64,000 bases of DNA from an uncultured Ruminiclostridium sp. GTDB taxonomy: Bacteria > Bacillota > Clostridia > Oscillospirales > Ruminococcaceae. A program made the translations under genes and the position numbers. Below the pieces are notes generated by a model. That model ran no database searches. It saw only the letters and a list, made by a program, of their open reading frames with translations, and was not told the origin of the DNA. Positions within the stretch are counted from its first letter, which is position 1, and the number at the start of each line of letters is the position of its first letter. This document shows positions 26,109 to 35,589 of the stretch, in pieces. The stretch is taken from NCBI GenBank assembly GCA_947623915.1, contig CANQIB010000006.1, positions 61,525-125,524 on the forward strand. Direction: 5' to 3'.

Positions 26109-27218
26109 TCCGACGTATTTCAGTATCCGCTCGGTGGCATTGCCGTCGCACATTTTCATATGAAAGTCAAAGCAGCTTTCCAGCTCGGCGGGATCTCTTT
26201 CGTTCAGCTCGTACCGAACGGCGGAAATAAGCTGCTCGGAATTTTCCGCTACCGACGCGGGATAAGAGTCATACGGCAGATACAGCCCGTGGTTTTTCTC
26301 ATATTCGCGGCGGTCCGGCGCGAACAGCAGGAACGGCTTTCGGTATATAAGATAATCAAAGACCGCCGACGAGTAGTCGGTTATCAGCAGGTCGGCGACC
26401 GCCGTAAGCCGATGGGAGGGGATAGCGCAGCTTACCTTTTCGGGGTGCTTGCTTTCGTAGTGGGGGTGGTATTTTTTTATCAAAAACAAGTCCGGCATTT
26501 GCTCAAAGGCTTTATCCAGCTCCTCCTCCCCGCAAAGGTAAGGCTCCGCCGCGTTCCCTCTGAACGTGGGCAGCCATAAGACCACCTTTTTGCCCGCCGC
26601 GTTCGGGTATTGCCGATAAAATTCCTCCCGACAGGCGGCGTTGAAATCCTTGTCGTAGTATACGTCCGTCCGCGATATCCCCGTAGCTTTCACCACGCCG
26701 TCGGGCTGACGCATGGAGGTCTTGATTATATCGACGCAGCAGGGTGCGCTGACCGTGAAAAGGTCGTAATTTTTATATACGTTGCCTTTATAAAAGGACG
26801 GCACGGTATCGGCAGTGTCATAGCCCGCCTTTTTCAGCAGTCCGCCGCTGTGCCAAAGCTGTATGACTTTGGTATCTTTGCGTTTTTTGCAGGATGAAAC
26901 GGGCAGGTGATTGTCGCAGATAAACACATACCCCGCCTTGGCGTAGGCTTTCATAAACGCGCTCAGCCATTTTATAAGGGTAAGCGTACCGCATTTTTGT
27001 ATATCCAGATACATTTCTTTCAGCTCATATCCGTCGAGGCGGCTGACGCTGTCCCTTATCCTTTCCATGCTGAACGGCACGGAATCGTGATGTGCGTCCG
27101 AGAACAGCACCAGCTTTTTATTTACCTTTGACGCACGGCAAAAGAAGTACAGTACGGGAAGATAAACGTGCTGCACCAGCATTTTTATTACCTGTTTTAT
27201 ATAAAAAGCCGCTCCCAT
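26100..27218 (-). CDS. CDP-glycerol glycerophosphotransferase family protein (second TagF-like)
   Basis: A 372-residue transferase of the TagB/TagF family. Motifs: LWHSGGLLKKAGYD (the usual WHG block is WHS here), TVSAPCCVDIIKTSM, GISRTDVYYD, LWLPTFRGN, and the CDP-binding LLITDYSSAVFDYL. The N-terminus has a hydrophobic stretch (about 5-25) that could anchor it. It probably primes or extends a polyol-phosphate chain together with the other TagF-like protein. Last gene of the secA2-mnmE-tagF unit, 10 bp after mnmE, with GAGGAA before the ATG. Confidence 0.87.
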   Translation of the reverse strand: MGAAFYIKQVIKMLVQHVYLPVLYFFCRASKVNKKLVLFSDAHHDSVPFSMERIRDSVSRLDGYELKEMYLDIQKCGTLTLIKWLSAFMKAYAKAGYVFICDNHLPVSSCKKRKDTKVIQLWHSGGLLKKAGYDTADTVPSFYKGNVYKNYDLFTVSAPCCVDIIKTSMRQPDGVVKATGISRTDVYYDKDFNAACREEFYRQYPNAAGKKVVLWLPTFRGNAAEPYLCGEEELDKAFEQMPDLFLIKKYHPHYESKHPEKVSCAIPSHRLTAVADLLITDYSSAVFDYLIYRKPFLLFAPDRREYEKNHGLYLPYDSYPASVAENSEQLISAVRYELNERDPAELESCFDFHMKMCDGNATERILKYVGLT

Positions 27219-27228
27219 GAAAATTCCT

Positions 27229-28602
27229 CTATTTTCCCACGCAAAATCTTTTGAAAACTCCGTCGATTATCTCCGCGCTCGCCTCTTTGCCGTCCAACTC
27301 ATACAGACAGGAAAGCGCCGCTTCAAGCTCCGAGCCGGCGGCGTCGGTCATGCCGGAGCATAGCGCCGTGTGCGCCTGCCGCGCGTGTTCGCACGCCCTT
27401 ATCACGCAGTCGCGCTGACGGTCGTTCGCGATAAAGCCCTCGGACGGGACGGAATGTTGTATGCCGCACAGCCGCGTTACCGCCCGCTCCAGCTCCTCCT
27501 TGCCCTCTCCCGTCTTGGCGGAGATTATGGCGGGGGTTCCTAACCTTTCGGCGAGCTTTACAATGTCCTCGCACAGCGGCAGGTCGGATTTGTTTATCAC
27601 AGGCAGCACCTTGTCCGCCTTGCTCATAAGCAGCTCCGTCAGCCTTTCGTCCCTGTCGGAGGGCGGCTGCGACCCGTCGAACACCGCGAGTATCAGCCGC
27701 GAGCTGTCCAGCCGTTTCAGCATTTTTTCTATACCTATCTCTTCCGCTCGGTCGGACGCGTCGCGCAGTCCCGCACAGTCCGCCAGCCTCAGCCGTATAT
27801 CCCCTAAAGCCACGCTTTCCTCGATAATGTCGCGGGTAGTGCCCTCTATATCCGTTACTATACTGGTATCGCTGCCGGACAGCAGGTTCATAAGCGAGGA
27901 TTTGCCCGCGTTCGGCTTTCCGACGATGGCGGCGGAGATCCCCTCCCGCAGCATTTTGCCGCTGTCAAAGGTAGTTTTAAGCGTTTCCAGCTCAAGGCAT
28001 ATTTTCTTCGTGTCCGAAATCCAGTCCGCGTTTACTATCTCCTCCTCGTCGGCGGCCTCGTCGGGATAATCTATCCACGCGGCTATCTCCTCGGATATCG
28101 ACAGTATTTGCCCGCACAGTCGCTCTATGCGGCGGCGCAGCGCTCCGTCGCGCTGTGCTTTGGATGCGGCGATATATCCGTCGCTTTCCGCGTTTATAAG
28201 GTCTATTACGGCCTCCGCCTCGGTAAGAGACAGCTTGCCGTTAAGCAGCGCGCGCTTGGTAAATTCCCCCGCGGCAGCGGGAGCGGCGCCCGCCTCTATG
28301 CACGCCGCAAGCACCCGTCGGGTTATCAGTATCCCGCCGTGACAGGTTATCTCCGCGACGTTTTCTCCCGTGTAGCTGTGCGGCGCGCGAAACACCGTCA
28401 GCACGCCGTCGTCCAGCTTTTTGCCTTGGCGGGTTATCTCTCCGTATGCGGCGCTGTAGCCCTCCATCTCACCGACGCTTTTTTTGGGATATATCGGCAG
28501 GAACACCTTTTCGGCGAGTCTTATCGCGTCCTCGCCCGATATTCTTATCATGGATATTCCGCCCTGAGCGACGGGAGTGGATATTGCCGCTATGCAGTCC
28601 AT
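27229..28602 (-). CDS. mnmE: tRNA modification GTPase MnmE
   Basis: GTPase partner of MnmG in wobble-uridine modification, 457 residues. The N-terminal tetrahydrofolate-binding domain starts DCIAAISTPVAQGGISMIRISG. The inserted G domain has G1 GKPNAGKSS, the DIEGTTRDI switch, ADCAGLRD (G3) and NKSD (G4). The C-terminal FCVGK ends with the catalytic cysteine. It lies 16 bp after the secA2-like gene and far from mnmG, whereas the two are neighbours in many Firmicutes. AGGAG precedes the ATG. Confidence 0.97.
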   Translation of the reverse strand: MDCIAAISTPVAQGGISMIRISGEDAIRLAEKVFLPIYPKKSVGEMEGYSAAYGEITRQGKKLDDGVLTVFRAPHSYTGENVAEITCHGGILITRRVLAACIEAGAAPAAAGEFTKRALLNGKLSLTEAEAVIDLINAESDGYIAASKAQRDGALRRRIERLCGQILSISEEIAAWIDYPDEAADEEEIVNADWISDTKKICLELETLKTTFDSGKMLREGISAAIVGKPNAGKSSLMNLLSGSDTSIVTDIEGTTRDIIEESVALGDIRLRLADCAGLRDASDRAEEIGIEKMLKRLDSSRLILAVFDGSQPPSDRDERLTELLMSKADKVLPVINKSDLPLCEDIVKLAERLGTPAIISAKTGEGKEELERAVTRLCGIQHSVPSEGFIANDRQRDCVIRACEHARQAHTALCSGMTDAAGSELEAALSCLYELDGKEASAEIIDGVFKRFCVGK

Positions 28603-28618
28603 ATATCTCCTTTCACGG

Positions 28619-30970
28619 TCACTTTCTGCCGAAAAGCCTGCCGAACAAACCCTTTTTTGGCGTTTCGTTCTCCTTTTCGCCGTCCTCCGACGGGTCGGGC
28701 TCGTCCTCCTCGTAAGATTCGTTCTCCTCGTCGGACTCGTCGTAATATTCGTCGGTCTCGTTTTCTTGTAATGCGGTTTCTATAAAGCTCTTTTTCAAAA
28801 GCTCCTCGCCGCTTTCGTTTAAAACGTAAGTCCAAAGCGCGGACGGCTCGTTTACCGTGAAGTCGGAGGGGTCGTCCGACTCGGCGAGCCGCTCCAGATG
28901 CTCGCCCATGGCGTCTATGAGCTGTTCCTCCATGCCTCCGAAAAATTCCTCACAGGCGATATTGTATTCGTCGGCGGGGTTTTTTCCGCCTATTCTGGTA
29001 AGGTGTATACCGTCGCGCAGGTAGGAGGTGTAATCCAGATAGTCGCTCCAAAATTCGTTTATCACCGAAAGAATGAGCTTTTTCTGAATATCGTTCACGA
29101 CCTCTTCGCCGAATTTTTCCGCCGCTTTTTCGTACAGTTCGGGGAAATTATCCTGCCATACCGTAACCGGCTCTTCTCCCGTGAGGAAAGCTCTCCTTCT
29201 GCCGAACACCGTTTCGCGGTGTTTTTCGCCTATCATGGTAAATTTCAGCAGCCGCCGTCTGAGCTCCAGCGTGTCACCCTGAGCGATACGCTGTATGCGG
29301 TCGGTCTCCCTCAAAACTACTCTGTCGGTTATCGGCTCGCCGGTCTCGTCCTCCGGCAGAGGATAATGCCTTTTCGGTATCAGCGATTTAAGGTCGTACT
29401 TTATCATTATATCGTCCTCAAGCGACGCGTAAAAGCGGCTCTCTCCGGGGTCGCCCTGCCTGCCGGAGCGCCCGCGAAGCTGCTTATCGCCGCGCGTGTT
29501 CTCACTGAGGAAAGTGCCTATTATCAGCAGTCCGCCCGCCTTTTCCGCCTCCTCGGCAAGCGCGCCGTCCGCGCCGCCCAGCCGTATATCCACGCCGCGA
29601 CCCGACATATTTGCGGATACTGTCACCGCGCCGGGTCTGCCCGCGTCCTTGATTATCTGCGCCTCCAGCTCGTCGTTCTTGGCGTTCAGCACCACCGCGT
29701 CAATTTCTTTTTCTTTGAGCGCGGCGTAAAGCTCCTCGCTCGCGTCGATGCTGGATGTGCCGATAAGCACCGGCTGTCCCTTTTCGTGAGCGGAGATTAT
29801 CCTTTCTGTTATCGCGCGTTTTTTCGCGGCGGCGGTAACGTATATTTCGTTGGGATAGTCTTTCCTGCGGCAAGGCGTGTGCATTTCTATAACGCTTACT
29901 TTCAGGTCGTAAAGCTGATAAAATTCGTCCTCGGAGGATTTCGCCGTACCCGTCATGCCCGCAAGACTGCCGTACTGTCTTACAAAAAACTGGATAGGTA
30001 CAACGCCCATTATAACGCCGCGCTTGGTGCTTTCTATGCCCTCCTTTATCTCTACCGCGGATTGCAGTGAGCCGGGGTAGCGGCGGTTGGGAGCGGCGCG
30101 TCCGGTAAATTCGTCGATGATAAGCACGGCGCCGTCCTTTACGATATAGTCTACGTCCTTTTTCAGCAGAAATTCCGCCCGCAGACAGTCGGTTATTTTG
30201 GTGAGCAGAGCGTTGTTCTCCTCGTCATACAGCCCGCTCCCGTCGGTGAACAGCCGTTCACATTCGTCCTCGCCCTTGTGGGTAAGGTATATCGTTTCCA
30301 GCTCGTCGTTTATCTCGTACAGCGAGTCATCAAAGCCGCGCACCTTTGAGTATATTTCTTTCATGTCCGCGTCGGGGGTAACGGCGGTTTCTCCCGCTAC
30401 CACCAAAGGCACTCTGCCCTCGTCGATAAGTATGCTGTCCGCCTCGTCCACTATCGCGCAGTCAAAACCGCGATGTACGCAGTCGTCCGCGCTTTTTGCG
30501 ACGAAGTCCCGCAGAAAGTCAAACCCACATTCCCTCGCGGTGACGTAAGTCACCTGCGCGCCGTAAGCCCGCTTGCGGCTCTCCTTGTCCATGTCCTGCG
30601 AGATATAGGAAACGCTCACCCCGCACATTTCGTACACCGGCCTCATCCAGCGGCAGTCCCGCTTTGCGAGATAGTCGTTAAAGGTCAGCACATGGACCGA
30701 ATGTCCGTTTCGTACCTGCCAGCACGCGGCAAGCACCGCCGCCAGCGTTTTGCCCTCGCCGGTCGCCATCTCGACTATTTTACCCTCGGTAAGCTCGGCA
30801 GCCGCCTCAAGCTGCTCGTCGTACGGGGTAATATTCAGGGTGCGCTGCGCCGCGATACTGCAAGCGGCAAATATCTGCTCCATTCCGTCGCCCTTCATAA
30901 GCTCGGAAATATCTTCGTTTTCCAACTTTCTTACGCTGTCACACAGCTTTCTGTATTCGTTATCCGTCAT
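28619..30970 (-). CDS. secA2: SecA2-like accessory preprotein translocase ATPase
   Basis: DEAD-like motor ATPase of the SecA family, 783 residues, the size of accessory SecA2 proteins (canonical SecA is usually longer). Walker A is ATGEGKT (69-75), DEAD is at 175-178, LTFNDYLAKRD precedes the preprotein-crosslinking region, and motif VI is GRSGRQGDPGESRF. The canonical C-terminal zinc-binding CxC module is missing. Instead, about 35 Asp/Glu-rich residues lead to a basic amphipathic end, KKGLFGRLFGRK. No SecY2 or Asp genes are near. SecA2-only systems export surface proteins in several Firmicutes. The SecA2 label over housekeeping SecA is inferred from length and tail. Confidence 0.8.
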   Translation of the reverse strand: MTDNEYRKLCDSVRKLENEDISELMKGDGMEQIFAACSIAAQRTLNITPYDEQLEAAAELTEGKIVEMATGEGKTLAAVLAACWQVRNGHSVHVLTFNDYLAKRDCRWMRPVYEMCGVSVSYISQDMDKESRKRAYGAQVTYVTARECGFDFLRDFVAKSADDCVHRGFDCAIVDEADSILIDEGRVPLVVAGETAVTPDADMKEIYSKVRGFDDSLYEINDELETIYLTHKGEDECERLFTDGSGLYDEENNALLTKITDCLRAEFLLKKDVDYIVKDGAVLIIDEFTGRAAPNRRYPGSLQSAVEIKEGIESTKRGVIMGVVPIQFFVRQYGSLAGMTGTAKSSEDEFYQLYDLKVSVIEMHTPCRRKDYPNEIYVTAAAKKRAITERIISAHEKGQPVLIGTSSIDASEELYAALKEKEIDAVVLNAKNDELEAQIIKDAGRPGAVTVSANMSGRGVDIRLGGADGALAEEAEKAGGLLIIGTFLSENTRGDKQLRGRSGRQGDPGESRFYASLEDDIMIKYDLKSLIPKRHYPLPEDETGEPITDRVVLRETDRIQRIAQGDTLELRRRLLKFTMIGEKHRETVFGRRRAFLTGEEPVTVWQDNFPELYEKAAEKFGEEVVNDIQKKLILSVINEFWSDYLDYTSYLRDGIHLTRIGGKNPADEYNIACEEFFGGMEEQLIDAMGEHLERLAESDDPSDFTVNEPSALWTYVLNESGEELLKKSFIETALQENETDEYYDESDEENESYEEDEPDPSEDGEKENETPKKGLFGRLFGRK

Positions 30971-31026
30971 TTTACCTTCCTTTACCTTGCGGGAGCCCCG
31001 ATGGCCGTTTGCCTTTTTGCTGAACG

Positions 31027-31043
31027 CCTGCGCTTTGCGCAGG
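31027..31043 (-). other. hairpin in the secA2 leader
   Basis: Seven-base arms CCTGCGC and GCGCAGG around TTT, between the promoter at 31062-31090 and the secA2-like start. No T-run follows on the minus strand. Confidence 0.5.
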
Positions 31044-31061
31044 GAAATTACAATTAAGGAT

Positions 31062-31090
31062 ATTATACCATATCATCGCCGAAAACGCAA
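31062..31090 (-). promoter_or_regulatory. promoter of secA2-mnmE-tagF
   Basis: On the minus strand TTGCGT (31090-31085), 17-bp spacer, TATAAT (31067-31062). Divergent from the ABC exporter promoter at 31128. Confidence 0.65.
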
Positions 31091-31127
31091 CCGTCTTGAC
31101 GCCATACGGCGGGGCAAAAAAATATAC

Positions 31128-31155
31128 TTGACTTTTTAAAGAAAAATTATATACT
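31128..31155 (+). promoter_or_regulatory. promoter of the ABC exporter operon
   Basis: TTGACT (31128-31133), 16-bp spacer, TATACT (31150-31155), 65 bp before the first exporter gene. Confidence 0.65.
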
Positions 31156-31219
31156 TATTCTGTAAAAATTTCGACAACAGACATTTACAGCCGCTGTAAG
31201 GAGGCTGGCGGGAGGGAAG

Positions 31220-32977
31220 ATGCGAAGAAAGGACAACGGCGCGCCGGATCGGGACAGTATACAGATACGCCACAAAAAAGGGCTTTGGCTGCGTTTTATA
31301 AAAACGTTTTTTAAATGTCGGCTGCCGTTCGTGTGGCTGGCGGCTCATATAGTGCTGCAATTCGGGTTTATCACGCTCGGTGTGGACGTGACCGACAAGA
31401 CCGCCCAGCTTTTTGCGGGGGACGTCAGCGTCGAGCTTGTTTCCACGCTGATACTGCTGATAATAGTCAATATTTTCGCAAGCTCGCTCAGCCTGTTCGT
31501 AAGCGCCGTCACCAGCGCGAGGATAAACCGCAATATGCGGCGCAGCGTGCTTAAAAAGGTGCTTGAGCTTCCGCTGGGATTTTTCAAAAAGGAAAATCCG
31601 CGCGATACGATATACCGCATAGTAAACAACTCCATCGTGGTGGATTCCACGATAATGCTGTTCATAATACCGTTGGTATCGGCGGTTTATCAGATGGTGC
31701 TGATATTCGGCAGGGTATTCAAATACGACTGGCGGCTGTCGGTGGCTATGATAGTGTTCGTGCCGATAATAGCGTTTATCGCGTTTTTGTTCGGCAGGAT
31801 AAACTTTTCCATAAGCGACCGCGACGCGGGGATACACGCCTCGCTCACTCAGCGGCTGTCCGAGATGATGACCAACGTGCCGTTGGCCAAAGCGTTCGCA
31901 AAGGAAAGCTCGGAGGAGGAAAAGGGCAAGAGCCTGACTTCCCGTCTGTACCGCCTTACAATAAAGAGCAGCTGGTTCGACCAGCTCCAAAATCTGTCAG
32001 AAACTGCGGTAAACCTTTTGCAGGCTGCCGTCATGACCGGCATAGGTATGCTTCTGCTGAACGACGGCACTATAAATACCCGCGGCTGGGTGGCGTTTTT
32101 CCTGTTCTCCGGCACGTTTATGAACGCCGTTACCGACCTTACTTTGGTGTGGGGGAACATTAAGATAATACAGGGCGGCGCGGACGGTCTGGTAGAGATA
32201 ATGAACGCCGAGAGCGAGCCTAAGACCGGCGAGCCGTGCGAAAGACTTTCCGGCGGACTGAAGCTGAACGACGTGCGGTTCGGCTATGTCGAGGACGTTA
32301 CCGTACTGGACGGAGTAAGCTGCGAGTTCCCCGAAAATACCGTGACCGCGCTGCTCGGAGCGAGCGGCTGCGGCAAGACTACCCTTGCAAATCTGCTGAC
32401 AAGGCTGTATCAGCCGCAGTCCGGCAGCATTACCGCAGGAGGTAAGGACATATCGGGCTTTACTCTCGACAGCTATCGGAAAAACTTCACCGTGGTATCT
32501 CAAAACGCCATGCTGTTTTCCGGCACGATAAGGGAAAATCTGCTGTACGGCAACGAGGACGCGACGGAGGAACAGCTTTACGACGCTTTGCAAAGATCCG
32601 GCGCGGCGGAGTTTATCGAGCGGCTGCCTCAGGGACTGGACACCCGCCTTGAAGAATACGGGAACAATCTTTCGGGAGGTCAGCGGCAAAAGCTAGCGAT
32701 GGCGCGTGCGCTGCTTGCGGACACTCCGTATCTGATACTGGACGAGCCGGTAGCGTCGATGGACGCGGTGGCGGTAGAGGATATAATGAATATCCTTAAA
32801 GAGCAGGCCGCCGACCGCTGCGTTATAATAATAGCCCATTCGCCTGCGGTGCTTAAACTGGCACAGCACGTCGTTGTGTTGGAAAACGGCAGGGTGGAGT
32901 CCGAGGGAGAGGCGTCCGAGGTAAGAAAGGACAGCGCTTTCGTCAAGGACTTTTTAAGAGAGAAGGTGGGCGAATGA
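31220..32977 (+). CDS. ABC exporter, fused membrane and ATPase domains, subunit 1
   Basis: A 585-residue type IV (MsbA/BmrCD-like) half-transporter. Six membrane helices lie within about residues 30-320. The ATPase domain has Walker A GASGCGKT, Q-loop VVSQNAMLFSGTIREN, signature NLSGGQRQKLAMARAL, Walker B YLILDEPVASMD with catalytic Glu, and H-loop IIIAHSP. The stop overlaps the start of a second half-transporter by 4 bp, so the two very likely form a heterodimer. Substrate unknown: drugs, lipids and peptides are all possible. Confidence 0.92.
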   Translation: MRRKDNGAPDRDSIQIRHKKGLWLRFIKTFFKCRLPFVWLAAHIVLQFGFITLGVDVTDKTAQLFAGDVSVELVSTLILLIIVNIFASSLSLFVSAVTSARINRNMRRSVLKKVLELPLGFFKKENPRDTIYRIVNNSIVVDSTIMLFIIPLVSAVYQMVLIFGRVFKYDWRLSVAMIVFVPIIAFIAFLFGRINFSISDRDAGIHASLTQRLSEMMTNVPLAKAFAKESSEEEKGKSLTSRLYRLTIKSSWFDQLQNLSETAVNLLQAAVMTGIGMLLLNDGTINTRGWVAFFLFSGTFMNAVTDLTLVWGNIKIIQGGADGLVEIMNAESEPKTGEPCERLSGGLKLNDVRFGYVEDVTVLDGVSCEFPENTVTALLGASGCGKTTLANLLTRLYQPQSGSITAGGKDISGFTLDSYRKNFTVVSQNAMLFSGTIRENLLYGNEDATEEQLYDALQRSGAAEFIERLPQGLDTRLEEYGNNLSGGQRQKLAMARALLADTPYLILDEPVASMDAVAVEDIMNILKEQAADRCVIIIAHSPAVLKLAQHVVVLENGRVESEGEASEVRKDSAFVKDFLREKVGE

Positions 32978-34689
32978 GAGCCAAGGAAAAGACTCGCGGA
33001 ATGTGGAAGCGCACCTTCAGCCTTTTCGGAAAGGTAAGGATACCGTGGTATCTGTATATACTTCAGGTGATAGGCGGGATAATCGCCGCTAAGGTCAGCC
33101 TGCTGTACATACCCTATGAGTCCGCTTTAAAGACCGGTCATATGGACACCTCCGACCTTTGGGCATATATGGGACTGTCGCTGCTGGCGACGGCGGTGGG
33201 GATAATCGAATCGGTACCGGCGTTCTATGCGTCGGCACAGTTAGCGCGAAATCTGCAAAACCGCATGATAAGCCGCTCTTTAAGACTTCCCATGCCGTCC
33301 TACGAAAAAAACGCCTCCCGCGTTATTTCCTGGATAACATTGGACGCGGGGTATCTCGACGGATTCATCGGGGTGTTGGTGGGCTTTATAACGGGAATAG
33401 CCGCCACGGTAATGAGCATAGGGGAAATGTCCGCGCTGGACGGTTCTCTGCTGTTCATTGTGCCTATCGTGTGCGTTTACGTCATAGCCAGCACTTGGAT
33501 AGAGGGCAAGCTGATGTTCCTGCGGGAACGCAGAGGAAGACGCGCAATGTCCGAGATAACCGCCTACATGGCGGAGCATATCGGCTTTTACCGTCAGATA
33601 AAGCAGATGAATACCGGCAAGCAGGAGCTGGAGCGCGGCAAAAAGGCGATAGACGGAGTTTACCGCGCGGATATATACCAGGCGGTCATGACTTTTCTGG
33701 TAACGCTGTTTTCCGGCTCGATAACCGAGATGATCTCGATACTTGTGTTCGTGTTCGGCTCGGTCAAGGTTCGGGACGGCACGATGGATATTTCGCAGCT
33801 CGCGGCTTTTGAATCCTACATACTGGTGCTTTATCAGTCTTTCAGCAGCATACCCAGTTTGTACACCAACATAATGTACTACAACGGCACGCTGTTCTAT
33901 ATAGGCGGACTGATGAGCGAAAAGGAGGAGGTATACCGACGCGGCAAGGGAATGGCTCAGCAGGACGGGGATATAGTGTTCGACAACGTATCTTTCGGCT
34001 ACAGCGACGAAATGCCGGTGATAAAGAACGCTTCCTTTACCATACCGCAGGGAAAGGTCACGATGATAGCGGGACCGAACGGCTCCGGCAAGACCACCCT
34101 GTTCAAGCTGATAGAACGGTTCTACACGCCGAGCGAGGGGAGCATACGCTTAGGCGAAAGCAACGCGGAGGACATACATCTGGACGAATGGCGCAGGAGC
34201 TTCGGTTATGTTTTGCAGGAGCCGCAGCTTTTTGGCGGCACGGTAAGAGAAAACATAATCTACGGCGCGGAGGGCGAAGTTACCGACGAGCAGGTAGAGA
34301 ACGCCGCGCGGCTGGCAAGCGCCGACGGCTTTATAAAAGAGCTGCCGGGCGGTTACGGTTACGGCGTGGGTGAAAACGGCGTGAACCTTTCCGCGGGGCA
34401 AAAGCAAAGGCTTGCGGTAGCGCGTGCGCTTATCACCGAGCCGTCCTGTCTGCTGCTGGACGAGTGTACCTGCAACATGGACGCCAGGACGGAGCGCATA
34501 GTGAACGAAAATCTGTTCCGCGTGATGAAAGGCCGTACGGTGGTAATGATATGCCACGATATGCGTATGTTGGAAAACGCCGACAACGTGATAGTACTGC
34601 GTGACGGCGAGGTGGAGGCGTCCGGCGAAAAGGACGAGGTGCTTAAAGCCAGCGCCACGCTGCAAAAGCTGGTAGCGGCAAACGTTTAA
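32974..34689 (+). CDS. ABC exporter, fused membrane and ATPase domains, subunit 2
   Basis: A 571-residue half-transporter, partner of the preceding gene. Membrane domain covers about residues 25-310. The ATPase domain has Walker A GPNGSGKT, Q-loop YVLQEPQLFGGTVREN, signature NLSAGQKQRLAVARAL, Walker B CLLLDECTCNMD and H-loop VMICHDMRML. Both partners keep the catalytic Glu and His, so both ATP sites may turn over, unlike many heterodimers with one dead site. It starts within the previous stop codon (ATGA) and is followed 9 bp on by a chaperone-like gene. Confidence 0.92.
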   Translation: MRAKEKTRGMWKRTFSLFGKVRIPWYLYILQVIGGIIAAKVSLLYIPYESALKTGHMDTSDLWAYMGLSLLATAVGIIESVPAFYASAQLARNLQNRMISRSLRLPMPSYEKNASRVISWITLDAGYLDGFIGVLVGFITGIAATVMSIGEMSALDGSLLFIVPIVCVYVIASTWIEGKLMFLRERRGRRAMSEITAYMAEHIGFYRQIKQMNTGKQELERGKKAIDGVYRADIYQAVMTFLVTLFSGSITEMISILVFVFGSVKVRDGTMDISQLAAFESYILVLYQSFSSIPSLYTNIMYYNGTLFYIGGLMSEKEEVYRRGKGMAQQDGDIVFDNVSFGYSDEMPVIKNASFTIPQGKVTMIAGPNGSGKTTLFKLIERFYTPSEGSIRLGESNAEDIHLDEWRRSFGYVLQEPQLFGGTVRENIIYGAEGEVTDEQVENAARLASADGFIKELPGGYGYGVGENGVNLSAGQKQRLAVARALITEPSCLLLDECTCNMDARTERIVNENLFRVMKGRTVVMICHDMRMLENADNVIVLRDGEVEASGEKDEVLKASATLQKLVAANV

Positions 34690-34698
34690 GGAGGATAT

Positions 34699-35556
34699 AT
34701 GAGATCGTATATAAACAAACTTGCGGATTACAGAGATTTTGAATTTGAGCATGAGGCGGACCTGCGCTGCCCGAAGGAGTATATTGAAAAACAGCTCAGA
34801 CATATCACGCGCGGCAGCCGTCGAACGGAGAAAGCAGAGGTTTTGCAAAAGGGCGACGTGGCGGTGCTTAAGCTGGAAAGCAAAGCCGCAAAATTCGACC
34901 GTCCCTCCGTTACGCTGACCGTGGGCGGCGGGCTGTTCGATAAGGAGCTTGAGGAAAAGCTGGTCGGCAGAAAGGTCGGCGAGAGGTTCGCCGTTACGGT
35001 GAACGGCGAAGAGGTCAAGACCGAGGTGCTGAGCGCGACGCGTTCCGTTTATCCCGAGCCGGACGACGAGATGGTAAAAAAGTACGTCGCCGGAAAGGAC
35101 GACATGGAGGGAGTCGAGACTGTAGAACAGTATATCGAGCATATAAAGAGCCATTATGCCGCGGAGAAAAAGCAGGAAACGGTGTTCGGCATTTTGGACA
35201 GCGTAGCCGAATATGTTTTGACTCATACCGACTGGGAATTTGACGAAAAAGAAGTCCAAAAGGTGTACGACGATATGTATACCGAGATGTGCGAATGGGT
35301 CAAGGACGAAATGGGGACGAGCTTTGAGGAGCTGTTCGACGACGAGCTGACGGCGCAGACCGGCGCGGAGAATAAAGCGCAGCTTTTGGAGATGATACGC
35401 GCCGACGCGGAGCGCGCCATAGCGTCCGCGCTGTTCGTACATAAATATACCGACGGCAAAGAGCCGAAAGAGATAGATCTTAACGAGATATACGACCTTG
35501 ACTGGAGCTTTTTGCAGGACTATGTGACGGAAAACATAAGATTCATCGAGGAATAA
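34699..35556 (+). CDS. trigger-factor / FKBP-type peptidyl-prolyl isomerase-like protein
   Basis: A 285-residue cytoplasmic protein. Residues about 45-110 (GDVAVLKLESKA, GGGLFDKELEEKLVGRKVGERFAVTV) match an FKBP-like PPIase fold as in trigger factor. The rest is acidic and helical and resembles the trigger factor C-terminal chaperone arms (PEPDDEMVKKYV, VEQYIEHIKSHY). The N-terminal ribosome-binding domain of true trigger factor is absent, so it is probably a ribosome-independent chaperone or isomerase. AAGGAGG precedes the ATG. It is followed 33 bp on by a thioredoxin gene, a folding-related neighbour. Confidence 0.72.
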   Translation: MRSYINKLADYRDFEFEHEADLRCPKEYIEKQLRHITRGSRRTEKAEVLQKGDVAVLKLESKAAKFDRPSVTLTVGGGLFDKELEEKLVGRKVGERFAVTVNGEEVKTEVLSATRSVYPEPDDEMVKKYVAGKDDMEGVETVEQYIEHIKSHYAAEKKQETVFGILDSVAEYVLTHTDWEFDEKEVQKVYDDMYTEMCEWVKDEMGTSFEELFDDELTAQTGAENKAQLLEMIRADAERAIASALFVHKYTDGKEPKEIDLNEIYDLDWSFLQDYVTENIRFIEE

Positions 35557-35589
35557 AACGATAGGTATTTTGATAAGGAGGAAAGCAAA

